Source: Haloarcula litorea (lineage in GTDB: Archaea > Halobacteriota > Halobacteria > Halobacteriales > Haloarculaceae). From it: DNA of 64,000 nucleotides. This document shows positions 52,577-61,163 of the stretch, piece by piece; positions within the stretch are counted from its first letter, which is position 1, and each line of letters starts with the position of its first letter. The DNA is taken from positions 124,001 through 188,000 of the forward strand of contig NZ_CP119780.1 of the NCBI RefSeq assembly GCF_029338195.1. The letters are read 5' to 3'. The notes under the pieces are model-generated. The model did not search any database and was not told the DNA's origin. It was given only the letters and a program-made list of their open reading frames with translations. The translations under genes were made by a program, and so were the position numbers.

Positions 52577-53479
52577 ATGTCAGCCACAACTGAGGACCAG
52601 TCCGCAGAGAGTGAGTCCCCAGACTGGTTCCCGTTTGCGGTCTCCGAGGCACACCTGCTGACGGGACCGACGGTCCTCTGGTTCGCGGTGTTTCTCGGCG
52701 TTCCGCTCGTCGTCGTGTTCGTCTACAGCTTCCTGACGTACGAATCCTACTCCGTCGTGATGGAGTTCACGCTCAGCAACTGGTTGGGGAGTGCGTTCTC
52801 CGGCACCGTCGCGAGCGTCTTCATCCGGACACTCACAATCGGGATCGTCGTCACGGTCACGTGCTTGCTGGCGGGCTATCCGGTCGCGTACTTCCTGCGC
52901 TTCTACACGTCAGAGAACGGCGGCATTCTGCTGTTGCTCTTCCTTGTCATTCCGTTTTGGACGTCAGCACTCATCCGCACGCTCGCGTGGTTCCCCATCC
53001 TCGGGCGGACCGGGTTCGTCAACTTCCTGTTGGTGGCATCCGGAATCACGAGCGAGCCAGTGTCGTGGCTGCTGTTCTCCCCCTTCTCGCAGCTCGTCGC
53101 GTACCTGCAGAACTACGTCGTCTTTATGACGGCTCCGATCTATATATCTCTCTCACAGATCGACGAAGACCTACTTGGTGCGTCCGAGACACTCCGCGGT
53201 GGACCGCTCGCGACCTTTCGGAACGTCGTCTGGCCGCTGAGCAAGCCCGGCGTGGCGATCGGATCTATCTTCGTCTTCGTGCTCTCGATCGGGAACTTCC
53301 TCATTCCACAGTTCCTCTCCGGTGGACAGGCCACTGTCACGACACTCATCTACTTACGTATCAACAACGGACTCAACTATCCGGTGGCGTCCGCACTCTC
53401 GATCCTGCTGCTCGTCGTTATCTTCATTCCGGTGATGGTCCTCCTCAAGCGAGTCGACATCGCCGACATCGCCCGTTAG
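52577..53479 (+). CDS. ABC transporter permease (PotB-like)
   Basis: The 300-residue protein has a hydrophilic N-terminal 20 residues, six spans and the EAA loop EDLLGASETLRGGPLATFRN. It ends VALSILLLVVIFIPVMVLLK-like with a short charged tail. It pairs with the permease at 49294 and uses the two ATPases. The gap after ATPase 2 is 78 bases. ATG 52577 follows AAAGGAGGAACGT, a clear ribosome-binding-like site. Confidence 0.85.
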   Translation: MSATTEDQSAESESPDWFPFAVSEAHLLTGPTVLWFAVFLGVPLVVVFVYSFLTYESYSVVMEFTLSNWLGSAFSGTVASVFIRTLTIGIVVTVTCLLAGYPVAYFLRFYTSENGGILLLLFLVIPFWTSALIRTLAWFPILGRTGFVNFLLVASGITSEPVSWLLFSPFSQLVAYLQNYVVFMTAPIYISLSQIDEDLLGASETLRGGPLATFRNVVWPLSKPGVAIGSIFVFVLSIGNFLIPQFLSGGQATVTTLIYLRINNGLNYPVASALSILLLVVIFIPVMVLLKRVDIADIAR

Positions 53480-53577
53480 ACCGACAACGATTGCCCCGTT
53501 CTGTCTCTCCGGCTCTCGTGATTCCCTATCTGTGACCCCAATATTGAATACCCGACCGCGGCAAACGGTAGACGTGT

Positions 53578-54414
53578 ATGAAGTTTCCACGAAGTGAGTC
53601 GCTAGAACGGTTACGCTCGACTGTCGACAGCGGGGAACCGATTATTGGTGCCGGAGCGGGAACCGGTATCTCGGCGAAGTTCGCAGAGCGTGGTGGCGTC
53701 GACTTGTTGATCATCTACAACTCCGGACGGTACCGGATGAACGGTCGCGGATCCCTCGCCGGAATCCTCCCGTACGGTGACGCGAACGAGATCGTCGTCG
53801 AGATGGGCAACGAGGTAATTCCGGTCGTCGAGGACACCCCTGTACTGGCTGGCGTCAACGGAACTGATCCCTTCCGTGAGATGGAGGTGTTTATCGAGGA
53901 CCTCCGTCGGCGAGGGTTCTCCGGCGTCCAGAACTTCCCGACGGTCGGGCTGATCGATGAAGACAGTAGCTTCCGACAGAACCTCGAAGAGACCGGGATG
54001 GGCTACGATAAGGAGATCGAGATGATCCGTGAGGCCAGCGATCAAGGGATGCTGACGTGTCCGTACGTGTTCGATGAGGACCAGGCCCGTGCGATGGCCG
54101 AGGCCGGCGCGGACGTCGTCGTCTCGCATATGGGGCTGACAACTTCGGGTGACATCGGCGCCGAGACGGCGCTAGATCTGGACACCGCCGCCGAACGGGT
54201 CCAGGCGCACCACGACGCCGCCAAGGCGGTCAACGACGACGTGATGGTGATCTGCCACGGGGGGCCGATCGCGTGGCCGGACGACGCCGAGTACGTGCTC
54301 AACAACACAGAGGGGATCGTCGGCTTCTTCGGTGCTTCGAGTATCGAACGCCTGCCGACGGAGGAGGCCATCGAGGGGCAGGCCCGCGAGTTCAAGGAGA
54401 TAGATTTCCGATGA
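53578..54414 (+). CDS. TIM-barrel PEP-hydrolase-like protein (Tm-1 C-terminal half)
   Basis: The 278-residue protein matches PF09370-type TIM barrels: IIGAGAGTGISAKFAERGGV, LLIIYNSGRYRMNGRGSLAG, VLAGVNGTDPFREMEVF and FSGVQNFPTVGLID. The barrel ends with ICHGGPIA and GFFGASSIERLP. The family is annotated as PEP hydrolase-like, but the reaction is not firmly known. In plant Tm-1 the C-terminal domain is of this type and the N-terminal domain is UPF0261; here the second gene is the UPF0261 one. Both may act on the imported compound. ATG 53578. Confidence 0.85.
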   Translation: MKFPRSESLERLRSTVDSGEPIIGAGAGTGISAKFAERGGVDLLIIYNSGRYRMNGRGSLAGILPYGDANEIVVEMGNEVIPVVEDTPVLAGVNGTDPFREMEVFIEDLRRRGFSGVQNFPTVGLIDEDSSFRQNLEETGMGYDKEIEMIREASDQGMLTCPYVFDEDQARAMAEAGADVVVSHMGLTTSGDIGAETALDLDTAAERVQAHHDAAKAVNDDVMVICHGGPIAWPDDAEYVLNNTEGIVGFFGASSIERLPTEEAIEGQAREFKEIDFR

Positions 54415-54442
54415 GCGCGACTCCGATCGGATGTGATCACTG

Positions 54443-55660
54443 ATGAGCGTCGTCATCGTCGGCACTCTCGACACCAAGGGTGAGGAGATCGGTTTCGCGA
54501 GGGACGTGATCGAGGCCCAGGGAATCGATGTCCACTTGATCGATACCGGCGTGATGGACGACCCGGAAATCACGCCCGATACCACCGCTGCCGCTGTCGC
54601 CAGGGCTGCAGGCAGAGATCTCGGATCGCTGCGAGACGCGGGCGACAGGGGCGAGGCCATCGAGGCTATGGGTGAGGGCGCGGCCGAGATCGCGACACGT
54701 CTCCACGAGGAGGACGAACTGGATGGAATCCTCGGTCTCGGCGGGTCTGGGAACACGTCGATCGCGACTGCGGCGATGCGTGCTCTCCCTGTCGGTGTGC
54801 CGAAGTTTATGGTTTCGACCGTCGCCTCCGGTGACACCGAACCGTACGTCGAGTCGAGCGACATCGCGATGATGTACTCCGTGGCCGATATCGAGGGACT
54901 CAATCAACTGTCGCGGACGGTCATCTCGAACGCGGCGCTCGCGGTGGTTGGGATGGTCTCTAACGACCCCGACATCGAGGTCGAAGACAGGCCCACTATC
55001 GCCATCACGATGTTCGGTGTCACGACTCCGTGTGTACAGACCGCCCGTGAGTGGCTCGAAGACCGCGGCTACGAGACCATCGTCTTCCACGCCACCGGAA
55101 CGGGCGGGCGTGCGATGGAGAACCTGATCGAGGAGGGCGTCATCGACGGCGTCCTCGACGTGACGACGACGGAGTGGGCCGATGAACTCGTCGGCGGGGC
55201 CCTCTCCGCGGGCCCACACAGGCTTGAGGCCGCCGCAGAACGAGGGATTCCTCAGGTGGTTTCGACCGGCGCCCTCGATATGGTCAATTTCGGTCCCAGG
55301 GAGACGGTCCCGACAGAGTTCGACGGACGGACGTTCCACATCCACAACCCGCAAGTGACGTTGATGCGGACCACGCCCGAAGAGAACGCCGAGCTCGGAC
55401 GGATCATCGCGGAGAAGCTCAACGCATCGACCGGATCAACTGCGCTCGCACTACCACTCAACGGAGTCTCGATGCTCGACACCGAGGGTGAGGAATTCCA
55501 CGACCCCGACACCGACGCCGCTCTGTTCGAGGCGCTCCGTGAGCATCTCGACGAAGACATCGAACTACTCGAAATCGAGGCGAACATCAACGATGAGACG
55601 TTCGCACTCACACTCGCCGAGAAGATAGACGCCTATATGCAAGCTGAACAGTCTGCTTGA
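54443..55660 (+). CDS. UPF0261 / Tm-1-like ATP-binding domain protein
   Basis: The 405-residue protein has two Rossmann-like lobes of the Tm-1-like domain: VIVGTLDTKGEEIGFARDVI, LDGILGLGGSGNTSIATAAM, FMVSTVASGDTEPYVESSDI and MYSVADIEGLNQLSRTVISN. The second lobe has AITMFGVTTPCVQTARE and VFHATGTGGRAMENLIEEGV. Members bind a nucleotide (tomato Tm-1 inhibits viral replicase), but the cellular reaction is unknown. It ends the transport operon; the TIM-barrel gene ends 28 bases earlier. ATG 54443. Confidence 0.85.
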   Translation: MSVVIVGTLDTKGEEIGFARDVIEAQGIDVHLIDTGVMDDPEITPDTTAAAVARAAGRDLGSLRDAGDRGEAIEAMGEGAAEIATRLHEEDELDGILGLGGSGNTSIATAAMRALPVGVPKFMVSTVASGDTEPYVESSDIAMMYSVADIEGLNQLSRTVISNAALAVVGMVSNDPDIEVEDRPTIAITMFGVTTPCVQTAREWLEDRGYETIVFHATGTGGRAMENLIEEGVIDGVLDVTTTEWADELVGGALSAGPHRLEAAAERGIPQVVSTGALDMVNFGPRETVPTEFDGRTFHIHNPQVTLMRTTPEENAELGRIIAEKLNASTGSTALALPLNGVSMLDTEGEEFHDPDTDAALFEALREHLDEDIELLEIEANINDETFALTLAEKIDAYMQAEQSA

Positions 55661-55771
55661 CCGTGTCGGTGGTGGAATGACGAAGACGAGGTCGGCGTTG
55701 TCACGCACTCTTGTCATTCGCCCGCTCTCGCCCGTCGCTCGAGATAATCACGTTCGTACAGCACATCTCGG

Positions 55772-55945
55772 TTACGATTTTGACTTGGTCAGATCATCGT
55801 CACGGTCTAGTTCAGCGAGTCTGAGAAGCGAGGAAGTCGCAGCAAGAACGGTCTCTGCAGTACGAGTAACATTCTCATCCCGACCGAACTCTCGGGCAAG
55901 GGCTCGCCAACCATCGAGGGTCTGGAACAAAATCGGCCCCGAACA
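55772..55945 (-). pseudogene. Possible C-terminal fragment of an unidentified gene
   Basis: The minus frame reads GWRALAREFGRDENVTRTAE followed by LAATSSLLRLAELDRDDDL before the stop at 55772. The helical, acidic sequence is protein-like, but the upstream part of this open frame (to 56146) overlaps the parA fragment and looks artificial. Not recognised. Confidence 0.3.
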
Positions 55946-56110
55946 CGAGCTGGGTATCAACGTCGGCGTGCTGGGAATCGTTTCGGTGCCTACGACGACC
56001 GACAGGGCAGAAACAGCACCTCGCGACGCTGGAAGAACCGCGTTCCCGGGTCTTCTGAAAACGAGGAGTACAGCATCGATTAGATATAGCGATATGTGGT
56101 TTATGACTAT
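55905..56110 (+). pseudogene. Decayed parA fragment
   Basis: The frame reading GPEHELGINVGVLGIVSVPT matches the intact ParA at 57785 (ENLAINVGVLAIVPNN), including an almost identical run of about 20 bases (ATCAACGTCGGCGTGCTGG). About 90 bases later PRSRVF and KRG resemble the following ParA segment VPVVLHERGS, but with stops. The rest of the gene is absent. It marks an older partition module beside the active one. Confidence 0.5.
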
Positions 56111-56205
56111 TCGTCTTTCACGATGGGTCTGAACCGTTGAGTACACAGACTCGTGCAGTCAGAGTGTCCACAAGACCTATACGTTTTCGTATTGTTCCGC
56201 CCAGT

Positions 56206-57483
56206 ATGCCGAAATCCGGCGGCTCAGATCCACATCGCGAACGAGAGACGCCCTCCTGGACGCTGCTGGACCGCTCGGAGCTCGAAGACGCCTACTGGGA
56301 GACTGTCGCGCCGGCGATGCGGGCCCACGGGATGGATCCGGGGTCGGATCGACCGTCCCACGAGTGGCTCTCGAACAACGGCTTCCGTGGCCTCGTCTAC
56401 GCGTTACGCGAGTATCACGACCGGACGTTCGCGGAGTTCTGGAGCGACGACCTCGGCCTCGAACCAGCGGGATACGACTGGGAGATCGACCACCAGCCGA
56501 CCGTCGATGCACTCGAACGCTATCTCGACCGACAGCGACAGCGCCTCTCCTGGAGTGACCGGACGGTCCGTACCCACCGGTACCGACTCGCCCGGTACGT
56601 TCGAGCGTACGCGGACGTGAACGATACCAGCGACGTACTGACCCCGGTCGGGCGGGCCTCTGACGTCCCGCCTGCCGAAGCAGTGGACGCTTGTTGGGAC
56701 ACCTTCGACGCGCTCGATCACAGCGTGGACCGACGGACACTCCGCCGGATCTACAAGTCGACCTCGGCGTGGTACGACACGCTCGTCAGCCGGCGCGAGG
56801 CCGCGCTCAATCCGACGGACGGGCTCGATTACGACTGGTCCGGCGGAGGCTCGCGCACCGAGAACCCACCGCTGGACCCCGAACACGTCCGTGCGCTGTA
56901 CGACGCTGCGACTGGAACGCGAGAGCGACTCCTCGTCGTTGCCCTGTGTGCCTGGGGTCTCCGATCCGGCGAGGTAGCCGCGCTCCATCGGTCACAGCTC
57001 CGCCTCGACGCAGCACAACCTCGAATCGAGTTCGACGAGCGAAAGAACGGGCCGGGGTCCGTAGCTGTCGTCTACGGTGCGGAGGCGGCCCAGGACAGGA
57101 TCACGGAGCTCGCCGACACCGGCGACTGGAACGGCTATCTGTTCCCCTCGGCCCGCGCCGAGAGCGGCCATCGGACTCGGGGGACGATCCTCGACTGGTT
57201 CGACGACCTCGCCGATCGTGCCGCGCTCCCGAACGAGATCGGCGGTCAGTCTCCCGTTCCACAGATGGGCCGTCGGTTCTGGTACGACCGCTATTCGAGT
57301 ACGGTCGAGCAGTTGGTCGACCACCAGGTACGGGAAGTGGCTGAAGAGCAAGGGAGCGCGTCGGCGGACGTCGTCTGGAACGACTACCTCTCCGAGGAGC
57401 GTCGGCGCGAGCTCCGGCGACAGTTTATGCGGGAAAAACTCGCCGACGCGTTCGCCGTCGAACGAGGACAGCCCCCGTCGTGA
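56206..57483 (+). CDS. Tyrosine recombinase/integrase
   Basis: From ATG 56206 the protein has 425 residues. The N-domain (~95-200) binds DNA (VDALERYLDRQRQRLSWSDR, YKSTSAWYDTLV). In the catalytic part Arg253 sits in CAWGLRSGEVAAL, Lys280 in DERKNGPGS, and Arg356/357 in QMGRRFWYDRY. Tyr394 in VWNDYLSEERRRELRR is a good nucleophile candidate. The usual HxxR is QMGR here, so one His is missing. It lies beside a dead parA piece and upstream of the active parA pair; it may resolve dimers or integrate a replicon. Confidence 0.75.
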   Translation: MPKSGGSDPHRERETPSWTLLDRSELEDAYWETVAPAMRAHGMDPGSDRPSHEWLSNNGFRGLVYALREYHDRTFAEFWSDDLGLEPAGYDWEIDHQPTVDALERYLDRQRQRLSWSDRTVRTHRYRLARYVRAYADVNDTSDVLTPVGRASDVPPAEAVDACWDTFDALDHSVDRRTLRRIYKSTSAWYDTLVSRREAALNPTDGLDYDWSGGGSRTENPPLDPEHVRALYDAATGTRERLLVVALCAWGLRSGEVAALHRSQLRLDAAQPRIEFDERKNGPGSVAVVYGAEAAQDRITELADTGDWNGYLFPSARAESGHRTRGTILDWFDDLADRAALPNEIGGQSPVPQMGRRFWYDRYSSTVEQLVDHQVREVAEEQGSASADVVWNDYLSEERRRELRRQFMREKLADAFAVERGQPPS

Positions 57484-57638
57484 GCGGATCGTATCGCGTC
57501 GTTCGACCGTGTCGACGGTCAGTGCCACTCTCTGACGCAGCTGGACGCTCCCGCCTCGCGGAACAACTGTACCGTGTGGGTGGACTGATCTCCTCTGGTG
57601 GCCAGCCGGATCTAACAGCCACAACGTATCGGTGGCTT

Positions 57639-57716
57639 GTGTAGTTGGGGTGTATAGTCAAGAAGTATAGCTGAAAAGTATAGTTGAGTAAAATAGCTAT
57701 TTTGTATAGTTGTGCG
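57639..57716. repeat. Six 13-bp tandem repeats (iterons) upstream of parA
   Basis: Units begin every 13 bases at 57639, 57652, 57665, 57678, 57691 and 57704. The cores are GTGTAGTT, GTATAGTC, GTATAGCT, GTATAGTT, AAATAGCT and GTATAGTT, each with a 5-base spacer (often A-rich). The fixed spacing, about 70 bases before the ParA start, fits a centromere-like site or operator for the partner of ParA. A replication iteron array is the alternative. Confidence 0.65.
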
Positions 57717-57784
57717 AGCCAGCTGCATCATCTAGCCGGATCGTCTGACTGAGCTTTATATCGAAGCGTCACATCGCAGCAGAT

Positions 57785-58624
57785 ATGTTGGCCTACACGA
57801 CGTACTCGGAGGCGGGCGGCGTCGGCAAGTCGACGCTCGCGGCGAACCTCGCGGTCGCGGACGCGCGAGCGGGACGCGACGTCCTGGTTATCGATCTGGA
57901 CCCACAGGAGGCGTCACTGTCGTACCTGCTCGACGTCGACGACGACAGGGACGACAGCTCCGCCGATTCGCTGGTTCGACACCTCGTCGAACGGCCGCGT
58001 GGTGAGTTCGAAGACCTGATCGAGACCAGCGAGGGCGTCGACGTCATCCCGGCACACAACAGCCTGGAGATGCTCGCGAAACACCTCCAGCGGCGCGAGG
58101 AGGAAGCCAACGACTTCGGGGAGAACTGGAACCGGAACGTCCAGCTCCTCCGGGTCCTTCGGGAGAACGACGTCCAAGAGGAGTACGACACGCTGATCAT
58201 CGATCCGCCGGCCACGGCCGACGTTAAACTGTATAACGCGATACATTCGACGCGCTCGTTGGTGGTGCCGTTCGAGCCCAGCGGGAAGGGGTTCAAGAGC
58301 GTCCAGGGACTGGAGGACCTCGTTCCGGGACTCGAGGAGAACCTGGCCATCAACGTCGGCGTGCTGGCGATCGTCCCGAACAACTTCTCCCGGACGAACG
58401 ACCAGCAAGATATGCTGGACGAGATCCGACGCAAGGGGTACGACGTCCCGGTCGTGCTCCACGAGCGCGGGTCACTGTTCGAGGGGTGTTGGCGACAGCA
58501 GTGTTCGGCGTTCGAGTACGTCGAGACACACCGTCAGCGGGAGCGCGACTACGAGCTGGAGACGCTCGAGAAACTCGAACGGCTCGCGGCCGACCTGCGC
58601 GCGACGGCGGAGGCTCCAGCATGA
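57785..58624 (+). CDS. parA: ParA/MinD-type partition ATPase
   Basis: The 279-residue protein starts MLAYTTYSEAGGVGKSTLAA. The deviant Walker A lies at ~9-17 (EAGGVGKST); the usual signature Lys before the Gly pair is Ala or Glu here, as in many haloarchaeal ParAs. Switch regions are VLVIDLDPQEA and YDTLIIDPPATA. The C-terminal part contains NVGVLAIVPNNFSRTNDQQD and LHERGSLFEGCWRQQCSAFE. It moves DNA by ATP-driven binding together with a site-bound partner, most likely the next gene. The iterons lie upstream and the partner gene overlaps by four bases. Confidence 0.9.
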   Translation: MLAYTTYSEAGGVGKSTLAANLAVADARAGRDVLVIDLDPQEASLSYLLDVDDDRDDSSADSLVRHLVERPRGEFEDLIETSEGVDVIPAHNSLEMLAKHLQRREEEANDFGENWNRNVQLLRVLRENDVQEEYDTLIIDPPATADVKLYNAIHSTRSLVVPFEPSGKGFKSVQGLEDLVPGLEENLAINVGVLAIVPNNFSRTNDQQDMLDEIRRKGYDVPVVLHERGSLFEGCWRQQCSAFEYVETHRQRERDYELETLEKLERLAADLRATAEAPA

Positions 58625-58998
58625 AGTCGGGTGCCGGGGACGACCCCTTCGCGGACGAGCCACCGGAGGCCGAGGACACGTCGGGAGACGCTGCGAGCGA
58701 CACCGACGTGGCAGACGAGGCGTCGGCCGGTATCGAGGGAGGAGCGGCGGCGAACGTCTCCGAACTCCCCTACAAGTACCGCCGGGAGAGCGTCAAGGAG
58801 GGCCGGAGCCAACAGCCGATGTTCATCCAGTCCGAGACCGAGGACCGGATCGACGAGGCCGTCGCCGACGTCGAGTCGCAGTTCGAGGAGCGGGTGTACA
58901 AGACCGACGTCGTCGAGGCGCTCATCGTCGCGGGCGCGGAGGGGATCGAGCCGGAGGCCGTGCTTCGTCGGTGGGGGTACGGGATGAAGAACAGTTGA
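58621..58998 (+). CDS. Small ParA partner, probable centromere-binding protein
   Basis: From ATG 58621, overlapping the parA stop (ATGA), the protein has 125 residues. The N-terminal ~60 are very acidic and disordered. Residues ~50-125 contain LPYKYRRESVKEGRSQQPMF, IQSETEDRIDEAVADVESQF and YKTDVVEALIVAGAEGIEPE. A short strand followed by two helices suggests a ribbon-helix-helix fold, like other small partition DNA-binding proteins. It probably binds the 13-bp repeats and stimulates ParA. Not a ParB of the nuclease-like type. Confidence 0.7.
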   Translation: MKSGAGDDPFADEPPEAEDTSGDAASDTDVADEASAGIEGGAAANVSELPYKYRRESVKEGRSQQPMFIQSETEDRIDEAVADVESQFEERVYKTDVVEALIVAGAEGIEPEAVLRRWGYGMKNS

Positions 58999-59065
58999 GC
59001 GACGACCCGGACGTGTCGGGGGCGGAGTCACTCGTCCGTCTCAGGCGACGACCCTGGTCGGCCGG

Positions 59066-59152
59066 GTGATCGGTGCAGCCGTCCTGCTGTACGGGGTGTC
59101 GATTGCACTGGGTGGACTCGGCTTGTTGGCGGCCTCCGCTGGCGCTCGGTGA
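59066..59152 (+). CDS. Possible 28-residue membrane peptide
   Basis: A frame ending at 59150-59152 reads VIGAAVLLYGVSIALGGLGL, one clear transmembrane span. A GTG at 59066 could start it; the frame is open further upstream without a better start. It may be a real small peptide or the tail of a lost gene. Weak support. Confidence 0.25.
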   Translation: MIGAAVLLYGVSIALGGLGLLAASAGAR

Positions 59153-59193
59153 GGGGGTGTCCGTCGACCGACGGGAGTCGCCGGATGGAGAAC

Positions 59194-59850
59194 TCACCGG
59201 ACGATGGACTCGAACACTGCCGCCTCGATTTTCCGGAGATGATCGCCGACGGTGGACGGGGACAGACCGACCGCCTCGGCGACGTCTGCGTGTGTCGCCT
59301 CGCGCGGTGCTCGGTAGTACCCGACTTCGACGGCCGCGGCCAGCACCTCCCGCTGGCGGTTCGTCAGTGACCGCGTGAAGCGTCGTGCCTCCGGGTCGTA
59401 CTCCCCGGTCTCGACGATCTCGACCGAGAGGGCGTCTATGCCCGCTGCCTCGTCGAATATCTCCCCGAGCGCCGACTCCTCGCCCAGAACGGTGACGCGT
59501 TGGGCTCCGTCGGCACCGAAGGGGATCGGCGTCTCCACGACGATGTCGGCCTGGCGCTGCCACTCCAGCAGCCGTCTGACCTCGTCGGTCGGCTCGAACT
59601 GACTCACTGCCATCCATCGCTCGTCGCCCGAGACCACGTACCCGTCGACGGCGGGCGACGAAGACATTATGCCCTCGTAGCGCTCCCGATCGCCGCGCCC
59701 CTCGGCGAGTGTCAGAACCGTCTCGTCGTCGAGAAACTCCACGTGGTGGATCGCCTCTCGCTGTATCGACGGCTCCTCGGCGAGTCGCTCTCCCAACGGG
59801 TGAAACCCGTTTCCCCCAGTTGGGGACAGACGCATCGTCACGTACCGCAT
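59194..59850 (-). CDS. Bat-type HTH transcription regulator, second copy
   Basis: The 218-residue protein has an N-terminal half (~1-150) of two-repeat sensor character (VEFLDDETVLTLAEGRGDRE). The HTH at ~160-215 is: SLTNRQREVLAAAVEVGYYR, APREATHADVAEAVGLSPST, VGDHLRKIEAAVFE. It is divergent from the FAD monooxygenase gene with an 83-base gap, so it probably regulates that gene. It is the same type as the regulator at 33182 (also next to a redox gene). ATG 59850. Confidence 0.8.
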   Translation of the reverse strand: MRYVTMRLSPTGGNGFHPLGERLAEEPSIQREAIHHVEFLDDETVLTLAEGRGDRERYEGIMSSSPAVDGYVVSGDERWMAVSQFEPTDEVRRLLEWQRQADIVVETPIPFGADGAQRVTVLGEESALGEIFDEAAGIDALSVEIVETGEYDPEARRFTRSLTNRQREVLAAAVEVGYYRAPREATHADVAEAVGLSPSTVGDHLRKIEAAVFESIVR

Positions 59851-59933
59851 ACCGAACCCACTCGGTCACCGAAGTTAAAAGATCGCGGATAACCCCCACC
59901 AGATCGTTCCCTCCTGCGGGCGATTGTTCGCAT

Positions 59934-61163
59934 ATGGAACGACGACGATCGCCGGAGGCGATGCCGTCGGAGCAGACGCGAGTGACCCGGCCTGCCGACG
60001 ACGGATCGGACCGGGAGATCGCTATCGTCGGCGGCGGCATCTGCGGGCTCACCACGGCACTCGCGCTCGAACAGCGCGGTCTCTCGCCGACGGTGTACGA
60101 GGCCGCTTCCGAGTACCGACCGGTCGGTGCCGGCATCCTGCTCCAGACCAACGCGATGCTCGTCTTCGACCGTCTCGGGATCGCCGACGCCGTCTGTGAC
60201 GCCGGGAGGCAACTGGAAGGCGGTGGACTCCGATCGCCGGACGGCCCGTATCTGACCCGGTTCGACCTGAACGAGGTGGAGCGTCCGGAGTTCGGGTACG
60301 GGTTCGTCGCCGTTCACCGTGCCGACCTCCAACGGATTCTCCTCGACGAGTTGGACACCACCGTTCGAACCGGGATGGACTGCACGGCCGTCGTCGGGAC
60401 CGACCCGCCAGTGGTCCGCTTCGACGACGGGACCGAAATTAGGCCCGACCTGCTCCTCGGGGCCGACGGCATCCACTCGACGGTCCGCGACGCCGTCGCT
60501 CCCGGCGTCGACCCCCGCCCGCTCGGCGGTGTCGCCTACCGCGCACTCGTCACGCTGGACGTGCCCCAACCGTACCGGACGCAGGGGTTCGAGATCTGGG
60601 GTGACGGCACCTACACCGGCGGCGCACCCGTCGACGAGCGCCGGTTCTATTGGTTCGCGACCGCACCCGGACCGCTCACTGGCGACCACGCCGGCCCCGA
60701 AGCGGTCGAGTCGGCGCTCCGGGAGCGCCTCACCGGCTACCCCGAACCGATCCCGGCAGTTCTGGACGGGCTCGACCCAACCGACCTCGTTCTGACAGCG
60801 CTCGAGGATCTGCCCTCGCTCGATACGTGGTCACGAGGCCGTGTCGTCCTCGCCGGCGACGCCGCTCACGCTATGCTGCCCTTCGCGGGCCAGGGCGCTG
60901 CACAGGCGATCGAGGACGGAGCGTTGCTCGCCGACGCCCTGGCCACGTCCGACGGTTACGAGCGTGCTTTCGACGCCTACGAGTCCGAGCGCAAGCCTCG
61001 CGCGGACCGCGTACGCGCCGAATCTCGTGGCCTCGGTCGGTTCGGCACGATACAGTCCACGCTCGGCTGTCGGCTCCGGAACCTCGCAATCGGCGCGATT
61101 CCAGATGCGGTAGTCCGCCGGGTTCGACGCCGGCAGGCGGCCGGCACTTCGCTCCCCGAGTGA
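59934..61163 (+). CDS. FAD-dependent monooxygenase (UbiH / salicylate hydroxylase type)
   Basis: From ATG 59934 the protein has 409 residues. FAD site: IAIVGGGICGLTTALALEQR near residue 30; a DG motif LGADGIHSTVR near residue 180; a second FAD site VVLAGDAAHAMLPFAGQGAA near residue 305. This is the group A flavoprotein hydroxylase layout, adding one oxygen from O2 to an aromatic or isoprenoid ring using NAD(P)H. Substrate unknown. Divergent from the Bat regulator. Long frame before 59934 is shadow of the regulator. Confidence 0.85.
   Translation: MERRRSPEAMPSEQTRVTRPADDGSDREIAIVGGGICGLTTALALEQRGLSPTVYEAASEYRPVGAGILLQTNAMLVFDRLGIADAVCDAGRQLEGGGLRSPDGPYLTRFDLNEVERPEFGYGFVAVHRADLQRILLDELDTTVRTGMDCTAVVGTDPPVVRFDDGTEIRPDLLLGADGIHSTVRDAVAPGVDPRPLGGVAYRALVTLDVPQPYRTQGFEIWGDGTYTGGAPVDERRFYWFATAPGPLTGDHAGPEAVESALRERLTGYPEPIPAVLDGLDPTDLVLTALEDLPSLDTWSRGRVVLAGDAAHAMLPFAGQGAAQAIEDGALLADALATSDGYERAFDAYESERKPRADRVRAESRGLGRFGTIQSTLGCRLRNLAIGAIPDAVVRRVRRRQAAGTSLPE

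Larger units (their letters stand above)
55661..56205. other. 545-bp scar with fragments of two genes
   Basis: Two short pieces can be made out: a minus-strand C-terminal piece (55772-55940) and a plus-strand parA piece (55905-56110). The remainder is without gene signs. The stretch separates the transport operon from the recombinase/parA module and looks like an integration or recombination scar. Confidence 0.4.
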
